A stretch of 64,000 bases of DNA from JAJAZB01 sp964244295. Its GTDB lineage: Bacteria > Bacteroidota > Bacteroidia > Cytophagales > Spirosomataceae. Positions 47,524 through 56,174 of this stretch are shown here, one piece after another. A program made the translations under genes and the position numbers. The number at the start of each line of letters is the position of its first letter. Position 1 is the stretch's first letter. The DNA is taken from contig CAXTIG010000006.1 of NCBI GenBank assembly GCA_964244295.1, positions 1-64,000 on the forward strand. The letters are read 5' to 3'. The notes below the pieces were generated by a model. The model was not told where the DNA came from and ran no database searches. It was given only the letters and a program-made list of their open reading frames with translations.

Positions 47524-47843
47524 TCTTTCTTTTTCGGTTTTGGTGCTGGTAATTCATTCAGTGATATTCTAACTAATTCACTTAACCATTCGCTGTCTTC
47601 AATTTTTTCTTCTATTAAAAAACTCGGCTTTGCTCCTTCGTATGGCGGTGCTTCAACAACATTTCCTATAAACTCACGGCCTGAATTTGTTGGCTTAATA
47701 AATAGTTTATTGTCACATATTAGCCCAAATAGTTTTCCGTCTGAATAAATACCATATTCACCAAACATCTTTTTAGCAGTTATTTCTCCTGAATTTTTGA
47801 TTTGTTCTAATACAAAATCTACAAAGTTTATTTCGGATGCCAT
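47520..47843 (-). CDS. TfoX/Sxy N-terminal domain protein
   Basis: A 107-aa protein: FVDFVLEQIKNSGEITAKKM, FGEYGIYSDGKLFGLICDNK, LFIKPTNSGREFIGN and EAPPYEGAKPSFLIEEKIED are the core of TfoX_N. Full-length TfoX/Sxy regulates competence in Gammaproteobacteria; stand-alone N-terminal domains like this one are frequent in mobile gene cassettes and of unknown role. Lys-rich tail (KPKKKE). AT-rich, in the middle of a three-gene unit. Confidence 0.88.
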   Translation of the reverse strand: MASEINFVDFVLEQIKNSGEITAKKMFGEYGIYSDGKLFGLICDNKLFIKPTNSGREFIGNVVEAPPYEGAKPSFLIEEKIEDSEWLSELVRISLNELPAPKPKKKE

Positions 47844-47846
47844 TGA

Positions 47847-48212
47847 TTAGTCTTTTAGTTGAAAGTGAGGATTGTAAATCAAGCCTATTACGTTTCCAAA
47901 TGGGTCTTTAACAGTCGCTGTCATTAAATCTCCACCAACGCTATATGGTTTTTCATTTTCGGTCGCTCCCAATTCAATTAGTCGGTCAAAAGTCGCTTGA
48001 ATGTTTTCTACTCCCCAATAAGAAACGACACTTTCAACTTTATCAAAAGTTGGGTTATCTTCTGGTTGAAGTCCAAGTTCGTAACCTTTAATGTTGAAAC
48101 CAACATAATAGGGTTCGTTGTAATAAGGATTAGTTTCAAATGCGTTTGAATACCACTCAGTCGCTTTTTGAATGTCGAAAACTTTGTAAATTGTTGTTCT
48201 AAGTCCTAACAT
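47847..48212 (-). CDS. VOC-family protein (glyoxalase fold)
   Basis: A 121-aa protein: GLRTTIYKVFDIQKATEWYS, YYVGFNIKGYELGLQPEDNP, VVSYWGVENIQATFDRLIEL and ATVKDPFGNVIGLIYNPHF. First gene of the AT-rich block, 3 nt upstream of the TfoX-like gene. Substrate unknown. Confidence 0.88.
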   Translation of the reverse strand: MLGLRTTIYKVFDIQKATEWYSNAFETNPYYNEPYYVGFNIKGYELGLQPEDNPTFDKVESVVSYWGVENIQATFDRLIELGATENEKPYSVGGDLMTATVKDPFGNVIGLIYNPHFQLKD

Positions 48213-48285
48213 AATATTTCTTTTTATTTGTTAATTTTTCGTTTTGTTGAATGTTGTCGTTTTTCTACGCTTACCGCTAATGTCT

Positions 48286-48352
48286 AGCAGGTTTACGTCG
48301 TTTCCTGACTGAAAACCGAAGGTTTGAAGGAGGGAAATGACGTAAACCTGCT
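48286..48352. repeat. 20-bp hairpin bordering the AT-rich block (right)
   Basis: AGCAGGTTTACGTCGTTTCC (48286-48305) pairs at 19 of 20 with GGAAATGACGTAAACCTGCT (48333-48352). Preceded by ACCGCTAATGTCT and followed by TGTTGTACGAAGTAGCG. It differs in sequence from the left hairpin but sits in an equivalent position upstream of the VOC gene. Confidence 0.75.
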
Positions 48353-48455
48353 TGTTGTACGAAGTAGCGGGGGGCAGCAAGGAAAACCAACTACCTCAGC
48401 AACCAGAACGAAAAAATATTTCATAAATGATTGATTTGTGAAGTCTTTTTTCGTG

Positions 48456-48520
48456 GTTTTCGGGTAACTTCGGCAGGCTGCTAAAGAAACTTTCGCCCCC
48501 CGCCGAAGTTACCCGAAAAC
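48456..48520. repeat. Perfect 19-bp hairpin, third in the series
   Basis: GTTTTCGGGTAACTTCGGC (48456-48474) and GCCGAAGTTACCCGAAAAC (48502-48520) are exact, followed by TGGTTAGCCGAACC. Only about 100 nt of non-coding, AT-rich DNA separates it from the previous hairpin, as if a cassette between them were empty. Confidence 0.75.
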
Positions 48521-48559
48521 TGGTTAGCCGAACCTCCCCCCGCTATTTTGAACAACATC

Positions 48560-48659
48560 CCGGTTGCCGCACCTGAATCACATTACAAGGTGTGGCAACC
48601 GGTCGTTTGTCCGCAAGAAAGGTGCGGCAACCGGCCTACTGGGTGTGCGGTTGCCGCAC
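48560..48659. repeat. Cluster of CCGGTTGCCGCACCT repeats
   Basis: CCGGTTGCCGCACCT at 48560-48574, inverted near-copies AGGTGTGGCAACCGG (48588-48602) and AGGTGCGGCAACCGG (48620-48634), and the palindrome GTGCGG-ttg-CCGCAC (48645-48659). REP-like. Confidence 0.75.
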
Positions 48660-48680
48660 TAGAGCGGATTTGGTGATGGT

Positions 48681-48872
48681 TCATAATCCCAAATCCGTCA
48701 AAGGTGAGACTGGGCGCTTGTGGAGCGCAACGTGCGTGTACAGTTCCGTGGTCTTGATGCTGTGATGCCCCAAATTCCAGTTGCCCGAAGTCTGCGATTT
48801 CAGTCGTTCAACACCCAGAGTTTGTAACTCCGAAAATCGAGTGCAAAACCCAATTTCGGTCTCCAAAATCAT
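48681..48872 (-). pseudogene. C-terminal stump of a tyrosine recombinase/integrase
   Basis: Only the last 33 codons are recognisable: LGHHSIKTTELYTHVALHKR followed by PVSPLTDLGL. This is the end of XerD/IntI-type recombinases (LGH.S..TT..YTHV.......SPLD.L), with the LGHxS block and the catalytic Tyr. The preceding codons of the frame (to 48872) show no homology that I can see, and the upstream catalytic Arg/Lys region is missing. It is a decayed integrase next to three hairpins and the AT-rich gene block. Confidence 0.7.
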
Positions 48873-48982
48873 TCACTTATCCCAATCCATTGCACTCGCC
48901 GACAATTCTATCCATTCCTGCGCATTTATCCAACGGTCACCGTAAAAAAAACGCAAACCCGCTCGCCTTTAGGAGGTTTTTG

Positions 48983-48990
48983 TACCTTCG
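48983..48990 (+). promoter_or_regulatory. Possible -7 box of the S9 peptidase gene
   Basis: TACCTTCG, a near match to TAnnTTTG, about 27 nt upstream of the ATG at 49017. No convincing TTTG box at -33. Confidence 0.35.
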
Positions 48991-49016
48991 CCCATCCCCC
49001 AAACCCCATTCAACCC

Positions 49017-50960
49017 ATGCTCCTCTCCCCCACCCCCCGCTTCCGCCCGGCCCTCTGGCTGCTTTCCGCCGCCCTGCTGTCCCTCGGCCTCCTGCTCTCC
49101 GCCAAAAGGCCCACGACCACCCCGCCCCCCGTCAAAAAATACACCATCGAGCAATTCATGAACACGACCCGCCTCAATGGGGCCATTTTCTCGCCCGATG
49201 AGTCGAAGCTGGTGTTCAATTCCAACCAATCGGGCACGTTCAACGCCTACGAAGTGACAGTCACCGGCGGCACCCCCAAGCCGCTGACCACCTCGACGAC
49301 CAACGCCATTTACGCCCAGGACTACCTGCCCGATGGGCGGCTGCTCTACAGCAGCGACAACGGCGGCGATGAAATCAACCACCTGTTCATCCGCAACGCC
49401 GACGGCAGCACCCGCGACCTCACGCCCGCCAAAGGCGCGAAGGCCACGTTTTACGGGCTGAGTTTCGACAAGAAAAGCATTTACCACTCTTCCAACGAGC
49501 GCGACAAGCGGTATTTCGATCTCCACGAAATGGACGTCGCCACGCTGAACTCAAAAGTACTCTTCAAAAATGAAGGCGGGTACTTCCCCGGCGCGGTGTC
49601 GGACAACAAGCGCTACCTGACCCTCACCAAAGTCAAAACCTCGGCGGACCAGGACATTTACCTCCACGACTTCCAGACCGGCCAGACCAAGCACCTCACC
49701 CCGCACCAGGGCGAGGTGGCCTTTTCGCCCCTGCAAATCACGCCCGACAACAAAAAGCTGCTCTACCTCAGCGACGAAGGCAGCGAATTCAAGTACGTGA
49801 AGGCCTACGACCTGGCGACGGGAAAATCGGAACAAGGGGAAAAAGCCGCCTGGGACGTGTCGTTCGCCTATTTTTCGCGCACCGGTCGCTACCGGGTGTC
49901 GGGGCTGAACCAGGACGCCCGCACGGTGATCAACATCGTGGACACCAAAACCGGCCAGAACGTAAAACTACCCAACCTCCCCGACGGCGACGTGACGGGC
50001 GTGACCTTTTCGGACAGCGAGAAGAAAATGGCGTTTTACGTGAACAGTTCGCAGTCGCCCGCCAATTTGTTCGTGTACGATTTCGGCACGAACAAAGTCA
50101 CCCAACTCACCCAGTCGCTCAACCCCGAAATCGCCCCGGCGGATTTGGTGGCGGGCGAGATAATTCGCTACAAATCGTTCGACGGGATGGAAATTCCGGC
50201 CTTGCTCTACAAACCGAAGGATATGAAACCGGGTGAAAAACGCCCGGCGCTGCTGGTTATCCACGGCGGCCCTGGCGGGCAAACCCGCCTGAATTACAGC
50301 CCCCTGAACCAGTACCTGCTCAACCACGGCTACGTGCTGCTGGCCGTGAACAACCGGGGCAGTTCGGGCTACGGCAAAACCTTCTACGCCGCCGACGACC
50401 GCAAACACGGCGACGCCGACCTGCGCGATTGCGTGGAATCGAAGAAATTCCTGACCGCCACCGGCTACGTGGATGGGGCGAAAATCGGCATCATAGGCGG
50501 CAGCTACGGCGGCTACATGACCCTGGCCGCGCTCACCTTCACGCCCGACGAGTTCGCGGTGGGCGTGGATATTTTTGGCGTCGCCAACTGGCTGCGCACG
50601 CTCAAAAGCATCCCCAGTTGGTGGACGGCCCAGCGCGAATCGCTCTACAAAGAACTCGGCGACCCGGCGGTGGACTCGGTGGCGCTCTACAACAAATCGC
50701 CGCTGTTTCACCCCCAGCGCATTAAAAAGCCGCTCATCGTGCTGCAAGGGGCCAACGACCCCCGCGTGCTGAAGGTCGAATCGGACGAGATGGTGGCGGC
50801 GGTGCGCAAAAACGGGGTGCCCGTCGAGTACCTCATTTTCCCGAATGAAGGCCACGGCTTCGTGAAAAAGGAAAACGAAATCAAGGGCTACAAAGCCATC
50901 CTCGATTTTGTGGACAAGTACCTGGCAGGGACTGGCCCGGCGCCGGGGGGTGGGAAGTGA
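49017..50960 (+). CDS. S9 family serine peptidase (prolyl-oligopeptidase/acylaminoacyl-peptidase type)
   Basis: A 647-aa exported peptidase. N-terminal signal region (FRPALWLLSAALLSLGLLLS), a WD40-like beta-propeller (about residues 55-380; GAIFSPDESKLVFNSNQSGT), then the alpha/beta-hydrolase catalytic domain: PALLVIHGGPGGQTRLNYSP, VNNRGSSGYGKTFYAADDR, nucleophile in IIGGSYGGYMTLAAL, Asp in LQGANDPRVLKVES, and His in FPNEGHGFVKKENE. The triad is complete. It probably trims peptides in the periplasm. Confidence 0.94.
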   Translation: MLLSPTPRFRPALWLLSAALLSLGLLLSAKRPTTTPPPVKKYTIEQFMNTTRLNGAIFSPDESKLVFNSNQSGTFNAYEVTVTGGTPKPLTTSTTNAIYAQDYLPDGRLLYSSDNGGDEINHLFIRNADGSTRDLTPAKGAKATFYGLSFDKKSIYHSSNERDKRYFDLHEMDVATLNSKVLFKNEGGYFPGAVSDNKRYLTLTKVKTSADQDIYLHDFQTGQTKHLTPHQGEVAFSPLQITPDNKKLLYLSDEGSEFKYVKAYDLATGKSEQGEKAAWDVSFAYFSRTGRYRVSGLNQDARTVINIVDTKTGQNVKLPNLPDGDVTGVTFSDSEKKMAFYVNSSQSPANLFVYDFGTNKVTQLTQSLNPEIAPADLVAGEIIRYKSFDGMEIPALLYKPKDMKPGEKRPALLVIHGGPGGQTRLNYSPLNQYLLNHGYVLLAVNNRGSSGYGKTFYAADDRKHGDADLRDCVESKKFLTATGYVDGAKIGIIGGSYGGYMTLAALTFTPDEFAVGVDIFGVANWLRTLKSIPSWWTAQRESLYKELGDPAVDSVALYNKSPLFHPQRIKKPLIVLQGANDPRVLKVESDEMVAAVRKNGVPVEYLIFPNEGHGFVKKENEIKGYKAILDFVDKYLAGTGPAPGGGK

Positions 50961-50992
50961 GAAATACTTAATCGAACGAATAAAAAATCACT

Positions 50993-51045
50993 CGTCATTG
51001 CGAGGAGCAAACGCAGTGAGCGACGAAGCAATGACGCTTTTTTTC
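50993..51045 (+). terminator. CGTCATTGCGAGG-type repeat acting as terminator
   Basis: CGTCATTGC (50993-51001) pairs with GCAATGACG (51028-51036), followed by CTTTTTTTT. This is another widespread bacterial intergenic motif. Confidence 0.75.
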
Positions 51046-51108
51046 AAGGCCTGAACGCTATCTTTTACCCCAACTTGCCTATTTTCAGCCTTCTAACCCC
51101 TTTCTTCC

Positions 51109-52875
51109 ATGCGGAAAATTCACCTGCTGACCCTCACCATTCTCGCTGTCGCCGCCTGCAAAACGGCGCAGAAACCCGGTAAACCCGCCGAAAAAGGTGT
51201 TTACCAGTACGTCACCGACGACCCCAACGCAAAACCATTCTACTCCGACCGCCAGGGTGTGATCGGGCGGAAAGGCATGGTGGCCTCGGCCCACCCGGAA
51301 GCCTCGAAAGTGGGGGCGGACATCCTGAAAGCGGGCGGCAACGCCATCGACGCCGCCGTGGCGACGCACCTCGCGTTGGCGGTGGTTCACCCCTCGGCGG
51401 GCAACCTCGGCGGGGGCGGGTTTCTGGTGTACCGCGCCAAAACCGGGCAGAGTTTTGCGCTCGATTTTCGGGAAAAAGCGCCCTTCGCCGCCACCCGCGA
51501 CATGTACCTCGACTCGACGGGCAACGTCGTCAAAAACATGGCCTGGCTTGGCATCAGCGCCAGCGGCGTACCCGGCTCGGTCGATGGCATGGTGACCATG
51601 CACCAACGCTTCGGGCGCTTGCCCTGGAAACAAGTCGTGCAACCCGCCATCGACCTGGCCCAGAACGGCGTGGTGCTCACCGACGACGAAGCGAAGGGCC
51701 TCAACCGCCTCCGCAGCGACCTGATGCGTTTCAACCCCGGCAAGTCGTACTTCCTCAAACCCGACAGCAGCGAGTGGAAATCGGGCGAGAAACTGATTCA
51801 AACCGACCTGGCCCAAACCCTGCGCCGCATCCAAACGGGCGGTCGTGACGGATTTTACAAGGGCGAAACGGCGCAATTGTTGGTGAAGGAAATGGCCCCC
51901 GCCAAAGCGCCCATCGTCCAGAAAGACCTCGACGAATACCACTCCGCCTGGCGCGAGCCGGTCGTGGGCAGCTATCGCGGCTACAAAATCATCTCGATGG
52001 CCCCCACGTCCAGCGGCGGCATTGCGCTGCTGCAATTGATGAAATTGGTGGAACCGTTTCCGCTCAACCGCTGGGGCTGGCACAGCGACTCCACCACGCA
52101 GGTGATGATCGAGGCCGAGCGCCGGGTGTACGCCGACCGCGCTAAGTGGCTCGGCGACCCGGATTTTTTCAAAGTGCCCCAAAAAGAGTTGGTTGATGGT
52201 CAGTATCTGCAAAAGCGCTGGCGGGATTTCAACTGGGCCAAAGCCTCCGACAGCAAGGCCGTGAGCGGCGGAGCGATTCCCGGCTACGAAAGCAGCGAAA
52301 CCACCCACTACTCGGTCGTGGATTCCGACGGCGCGGCGGCGAGCATCACCACGACCATCAACAACGGCTACGGCAGCCGCGTGGTGGTGGGCGGCGCGGG
52401 TTTTCTGATGAACGACGAAATGGAAGATTTTGCCGTAAAACCCGGCGTACCCAACATATTCGGGCTGGTGGGCACCGAGGCCAACTCGGTGCAACCCGGC
52501 AAGCGGATGCTGTCGAGCATGACGCCGACGATTGTCGAGAAAGAAGGAAAATTATTCCTGGTCGTGGGCACGCCCGGCGGTTCGACCATCATCACGAGCG
52601 TGTTTCAGACCATCCTCAACGTCCTCGACCACGGCATGACCATGCAACAGGCCGTCAATGCGCTCAAATTCCACCATCAGTGGCTCCCCGACCGCACGAC
52701 GTTCGAGCAGGGATCTTTTTCCGAAAAAACGTTGGAAACGCTGCGGGCGAAGGGCTACAAAATCGACCCGCAAACCGGTACCCTGGGCCGGATGGATTGC
52801 ATCCTGGTCCGCCCCGACGGCAGCCTCGAAGGTGCCTCCGACCCCAGGGGCGATGATACCAGCGTGGGATACTGA
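51109..52875 (+). CDS. ggt: Gamma-glutamyltransferase
   Basis: A 588-aa Ntn-hydrolase precursor. Lipoprotein-like signal (IHLLTLTILAVAAC). Large subunit: GMVASAHPEASKVGADILKA, GGNAIDAAVATHLALAVVHP, GNLGGGGFLVYR and FREKAPFAATRDMYLD. Self-cleavage site and new N-terminal Thr in SSETTHYSVVDSDGAAASIT; small subunit has NNGYGSRVVVGGAGFLMNDE and GKRMLSSMTPTIV. It cleaves glutathione and other gamma-glutamyl compounds in the periplasm. Complete; near its usual length. Confidence 0.96.
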   Translation: MRKIHLLTLTILAVAACKTAQKPGKPAEKGVYQYVTDDPNAKPFYSDRQGVIGRKGMVASAHPEASKVGADILKAGGNAIDAAVATHLALAVVHPSAGNLGGGGFLVYRAKTGQSFALDFREKAPFAATRDMYLDSTGNVVKNMAWLGISASGVPGSVDGMVTMHQRFGRLPWKQVVQPAIDLAQNGVVLTDDEAKGLNRLRSDLMRFNPGKSYFLKPDSSEWKSGEKLIQTDLAQTLRRIQTGGRDGFYKGETAQLLVKEMAPAKAPIVQKDLDEYHSAWREPVVGSYRGYKIISMAPTSSGGIALLQLMKLVEPFPLNRWGWHSDSTTQVMIEAERRVYADRAKWLGDPDFFKVPQKELVDGQYLQKRWRDFNWAKASDSKAVSGGAIPGYESSETTHYSVVDSDGAAASITTTINNGYGSRVVVGGAGFLMNDEMEDFAVKPGVPNIFGLVGTEANSVQPGKRMLSSMTPTIVEKEGKLFLVVGTPGGSTIITSVFQTILNVLDHGMTMQQAVNALKFHHQWLPDRTTFEQGSFSEKTLETLRAKGYKIDPQTGTLGRMDCILVRPDGSLEGASDPRGDDTSVGY

Positions 52876-53028
52876 AAATAGAGTAGAGAGGATGGAGTAG
52901 AGAGGATAGAGAAAAAACCGGTTAAGAATTTAAAAAAAGTTGGTAAACCCGGGCGGGGGTCACCCTGAGCGAAGTCGAAGCGGACGCCGCCCCAAAAACA
53001 GAAATACTGAACAATTTCAAATTCAGTA
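52876..53028. other. Intergenic gap with short repeat tracts
   Basis: Contains a GAGTAGAGAGGATAGAG-rich tract (52876-52914) with a partly complementary pyrimidine tract at 53030-53060, and a degenerate copy of the CACCCTGAGCGAAGTCGAAG motif at 52962-52981. Lies between convergent genes; no coding potential. Confidence 0.6.
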
Positions 53029-53895
53029 TTATCCTCTGTCCTCTACCCTCTCTAATCTTTCCTCTGCTTTTCGTTCTTCTTCCGGCATCGCGACCCGGAT
53101 GGTGGTTTGGGTGCCTTTGCCGGGCTGGGATTCCAGGCGGAGGTCGCCTTTCAGCAACTGCACGCGGCTTTCCATACCCCTCAAACCCAGGCCATTGGCA
53201 ACCTGATTGGCCTCGAACCCGACGCCGTTGTCGGTGAAAGTCAGCGTGAGTTGGGGGCCGCGTCGGAGCATCGTGACCCGCACTTCGCTGGCCTGGGCGT
53301 GTTTGATGGCGTTGTTGAACAACTCCTGCACCACCCGGTAAAACATCACTTCGGTGTCGGGGCTGGCGTGGAAGGGTTCGCCGTCGTAGGTGAAGGGGAC
53401 GTTGAGACCCGTGGCCCGCTGCACTTTTTCGCACAGGTCGCGCAGGGCTTCCACCAGCCCGAAATCGCGCAGCACGGGCGGGAGGATGTTGCGGATGATG
53501 TTGCGGATTTCCCCGATCGAATCGTTCACCATTTCCTGGGTCGAGACGAACATATCGAGGTACTCGTCGTCGGGCGGCGCGTGGCGGGCGTGCTGTTTTT
53601 CCAGGCGGCTCAAGTTCATTTTTACCGCCGAAAGTACCTGCCCGACGCTGTCGTGGAGGTCTTCGGCGAGGCGGCGGCGCTCGCCTTCCTGGGTTTCGAG
53701 CACGGCGCGGGTGAGGGCCTGTTGTTTTTCCGATTCGAGGCGCTGCAAATCGGCCTGGTAGCGCAGCACCCGGCGTTGGTAGAGAATCAGGAACAGAAAA
53801 ATAAAAACGACCAGAATCGCCACCACGAGGGTGCCGATCAGGATGACCCACTCGTTGTTCAGGCCCTGGTTGGCGGAATTGAAGACCTTTTGCAA
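53029..53895 (-). CDS. Sensor histidine kinase (HisKA_3/HATPase_c)
   Basis: A 288-aa kinase with one N-terminal membrane helix (WVILIGTLVVAILVVFIFLF) and no sensor domain of its own. A coiled coil leads into the phosphoacceptor helix with His in RRRLAEDLHDSVGQVLSAVK, then HATPase_c: VVQELFNNAIKHAQASEVRV (N box), FTDNGVGFEANQVANGLGLR (G box) and KGTQTTIRVAMP. Its start overlaps the upstream membrane-protein gene by 37 nt, so that seven-helix-like protein may be its signal-sensing partner. No response regulator is present nearby. Confidence 0.93.
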   Translation of the reverse strand: MQKVFNSANQGLNNEWVILIGTLVVAILVVFIFLFLILYQRRVLRYQADLQRLESEKQQALTRAVLETQEGERRRLAEDLHDSVGQVLSAVKMNLSRLEKQHARHAPPDDEYLDMFVSTQEMVNDSIGEIRNIIRNILPPVLRDFGLVEALRDLCEKVQRATGLNVPFTYDGEPFHASPDTEVMFYRVVQELFNNAIKHAQASEVRVTMLRRGPQLTLTFTDNGVGFEANQVANGLGLRGMESRVQLLKGDLRLESQPGKGTQTTIRVAMPEEERKAEERLERVEDRG

Positions 53896-54539
53896 AGTAG
53901 TCCGATGGTGTAAAAAACGTTGGAAATCAGGTTGACTAGGGCGTGGATGTTCTTGCTCAGTTCACTATTATTTTCCCTCATGACATTCCAGAGGAAGAAA
54001 GCGAAAATGTTCATCGCAAAATAGATCAACACCGCCGAGTTGACCCAAAACATCCCCGTCCGGTCGAGTTGCAATACGGGTTGTTCGGCGGAAAACAACC
54101 GGTAGAAGTAGGCGAGCGTAAGCGGCAGAAAAAATAAACCCTGCATCGTGAGTGACCGGGAGGGCATCTCCCACAGCCCATCAAACCAGTCGGGGAAAGG
54201 CAACGTATTCAGCGCGGTAAATCCGATGAGCGCCACCGTTCCCAACCGAATTGCTTTCTGTAGCCGGGGCGTATCCGCAAAAACTAGTTCGTAAATTCGC
54301 CCGATAAACCACCCTGACACGGCTACAAAAGCGTGTGCCAGCGGGAGATTATTTCCGGTGTTCAGGCTGTTGGACAAGTGAAATGTGTAATCGAACCCCA
54401 ACGAAACCAGCATGAATACGGCCACGAGGCGCAGTTGCCGATCGTACTGGTTGAATCGGGTGAACGCCACGCTCACCGGCAATAAAGCTGAGATTGCCGT
54501 CAGGCCATCCACCACATCCACTAATCGAAAAGAGTCCAT
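53859..54539 (-). CDS. Multi-pass membrane protein coupled to the histidine kinase
   Basis: A 226-aa protein with about seven hydrophobic helices: VVDGLTAISALLPVSVAFTR, LRLVAVFMLVSLGFDYTF, HAFVAVSGWFIGRIYELVFA, LGTVALIGFTALNTLPF, LFFLPLTLAYFYRLF, VNSAVLIYFAMNIFAFFLWN and ALVNLISNVFYTIGLLCK. No family name can be given. A 37-nt overlap with the kinase gene suggests translational coupling and a joint function in the inner membrane, by analogy with split sensor kinases (inference). Confidence 0.7.
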   Translation of the reverse strand: MDSFRLVDVVDGLTAISALLPVSVAFTRFNQYDRQLRLVAVFMLVSLGFDYTFHLSNSLNTGNNLPLAHAFVAVSGWFIGRIYELVFADTPRLQKAIRLGTVALIGFTALNTLPFPDWFDGLWEMPSRSLTMQGLFFLPLTLAYFYRLFSAEQPVLQLDRTGMFWVNSAVLIYFAMNIFAFFLWNVMRENNSELSKNIHALVNLISNVFYTIGLLCKRSSIPPTRA

Positions 54540-54720
54540 CGTGGGTATTGAAAAATAGCGATTCGTTGAGGGGCAGGAAGGGCCAATCGAAATTAAGTAG
54601 TTGGTAATTGGTAAACGGGTAATTGGGTCCCGATAGCTATCTGGAGGTTTTGTGAGATAAAAATTGCTTGTCAGTCAATTACCCAATTACCGATTTACCC
54701 AATCACCTCTGTACAAGTAG

Positions 54721-55362
54721 TTAAGGCCGGGTTCCCGTCATGTCGGCCCCGTCGTTGAGTCCCTCCTTCCCCATCAGAATATTGGGAATAAAGGCGTATT
54801 GGCGCCGACCCGGCGCATCGGGAATGCTCCCCTTCGTAGGCGGAATACCCGGCGTGCCCGAAGCCGACGGGGGCGGGGTGGAACCATCTGGATTGTACTT
54901 TAGCGGCAGGTCTTCCAGATTTGGCCCGAGTGCCCGGAAGACGAGTTGGCGGGGTTCGCGGGGTAAAAACTGGTGGAGCCAGTACACCAATTTCCAGAGA
55001 ATCCGTTGCCCGAAGGGGAGTGTGACTTCGTAATTAGGGTAGATGCCGTAGAAAATAGTGGCCCCTACGCTGTCGGGGGCATCCAGAATGTCCTGTAAAA
55101 TTTTCCGATCCACCAGATACGTGTGCGTTTGGGTGGGGTAGCGTTTCACGTACTCCGTAACCAGGGTCGACAACGACGGGAATTCTACCTCCGGGCCACC
55201 ATCGGGCAAGTCGATGCGTTTGGGCTGGTTGAAGGGATGCCTCCGGCCCAGGTCATCGGCCTCGAATTTGTCCACGTTCCGAAAAAGATACCGGAGAACG
55301 CGGCTGATTTCCTCTGGAGATTGGTTGTTAGGGCGGGACGAAGTCGAATCGGGCTGGGCCAT
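54721..55362 (-). CDS. Hypothetical protein
   Basis: A 213-aa protein with no signal peptide. Middle region (FPSLSTLVTEYVKRYPTQTH, YLVDRKILQDILDAPDSVGA, TIFYGIYPNYEVTLPFGQRI) looks folded; the C-terminal 60 residues are Pro/Gly-rich (STPPPSASGTPGIPPTKGS) and probably disordered. Not recognised. Single gene; an imperfect inverted repeat (GGTAATTGGGT type, 54600-54710) lies downstream. Confidence 0.6.
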   Translation of the reverse strand: MAQPDSTSSRPNNQSPEEISRVLRYLFRNVDKFEADDLGRRHPFNQPKRIDLPDGGPEVEFPSLSTLVTEYVKRYPTQTHTYLVDRKILQDILDAPDSVGATIFYGIYPNYEVTLPFGQRILWKLVYWLHQFLPREPRQLVFRALGPNLEDLPLKYNPDGSTPPPSASGTPGIPPTKGSIPDAPGRRQYAFIPNILMGKEGLNDGADMTGTRP

Positions 55363-55442
55363 GAACGGGAAGAAGTTGAGGGTTGACGTTCCGGTGAAAA
55401 GGTAGGGAGTTTGAACGTGTCACGAAATACCGTTCGCTCAAA

Positions 55443-56132
55443 ATGCGCCACTTTGGTCGAAATGAAGCCATTTTTTACTTGATAACCGGCATTTTAGGAA
55501 TTCCGGGGCCTGCTTCCGCCCAATCCACCCAAACACCCCAGCACAGCCTCGACGCCTACCACGCCAGCCTCGACTCCCTCCGGCGCGAATGGCCCGACGC
55601 CCCGGCGTTTCCCGAAACGACCGTGTTCTTCTTCGGTATGGGCGATCGCCGGAAGATGGTGTACCAACGCGGTGAACTCCGCGACGCCCGCAGCGGCGAG
55701 GTACTCCGAAAATGGAACGTGGCCCAGGAATACCTCCTGCCCGCCGATTACACCGTGCTGTTGCAAGACGAGCGCGGCCGCTGGATTACCCTCCGCGAAA
55801 CCGGTACGGGCGTGTTGATCGACGACGGAAAAGGCCAGGCCTTCCTGACCCGAAGCCCCCTGTACCTGCCCACCTTTCGCGGCAAAAAATACGCCCCGGT
55901 GCTGCGGGTGTTGCACCACGAAATTCTGATGCACACGGGTGACCGCGAGCCGCTGCCGGGGCAGTTTTCGGCGCTCGGTATTACCCTCGGCCCCACCGAA
56001 GCGCAGCGTCGGATTCTTCGCCTGACGAACAACGCCCGCCTGTTACCTCCGGCTTCCGAAGCCCCGGTTGTTTCTACCCCGCCCTCTGCGAAAAGCGCCG
56101 CCGAACTGTTCCTGTTGTTGCTGGAACGCTGA
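55443..56132 (+). CDS. Hypothetical secreted protein
   Basis: A 229-aa product with a signal peptide (IFYLITGILGIPGPASAQS). The central part (TTVFFFGMGDRRKMVYQRGE, REWPDAPAFP, DYTVLLQDERGRWITLRETG) suggests a beta-rich domain; then RILRLTNNARLLPPASEAP and a short hydrophobic C-terminus (AAELFLLLLER). No family recognised. Divergent from the previous gene. Confidence 0.6.
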   Translation: MRHFGRNEAIFYLITGILGIPGPASAQSTQTPQHSLDAYHASLDSLRREWPDAPAFPETTVFFFGMGDRRKMVYQRGELRDARSGEVLRKWNVAQEYLLPADYTVLLQDERGRWITLRETGTGVLIDDGKGQAFLTRSPLYLPTFRGKKYAPVLRVLHHEILMHTGDREPLPGQFSALGITLGPTEAQRRILRLTNNARLLPPASEAPVVSTPPSAKSAAELFLLLLER

Positions 56133-56151
56133 GCTTTTGCGGTAAAAGCCG

Positions 56152-56159
56152 TAGTTTTG
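56152..56159 (+). promoter_or_regulatory. -7 promoter box for the antitoxin gene
   Basis: TAGTTTTG matches TAnnTTTG exactly, 15 nt upstream of the ATG at 56175; the leader would be about 10 nt. The -33 box is unclear. Confidence 0.45.
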
Positions 56160-56174
56160 CCGAAATCAACTGCC

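Noticed and set aside
51085..52494. Long open frame on the minus strand (469 codons)
   Set aside because: Antisense shadow of the gamma-glutamyltransferase gene.
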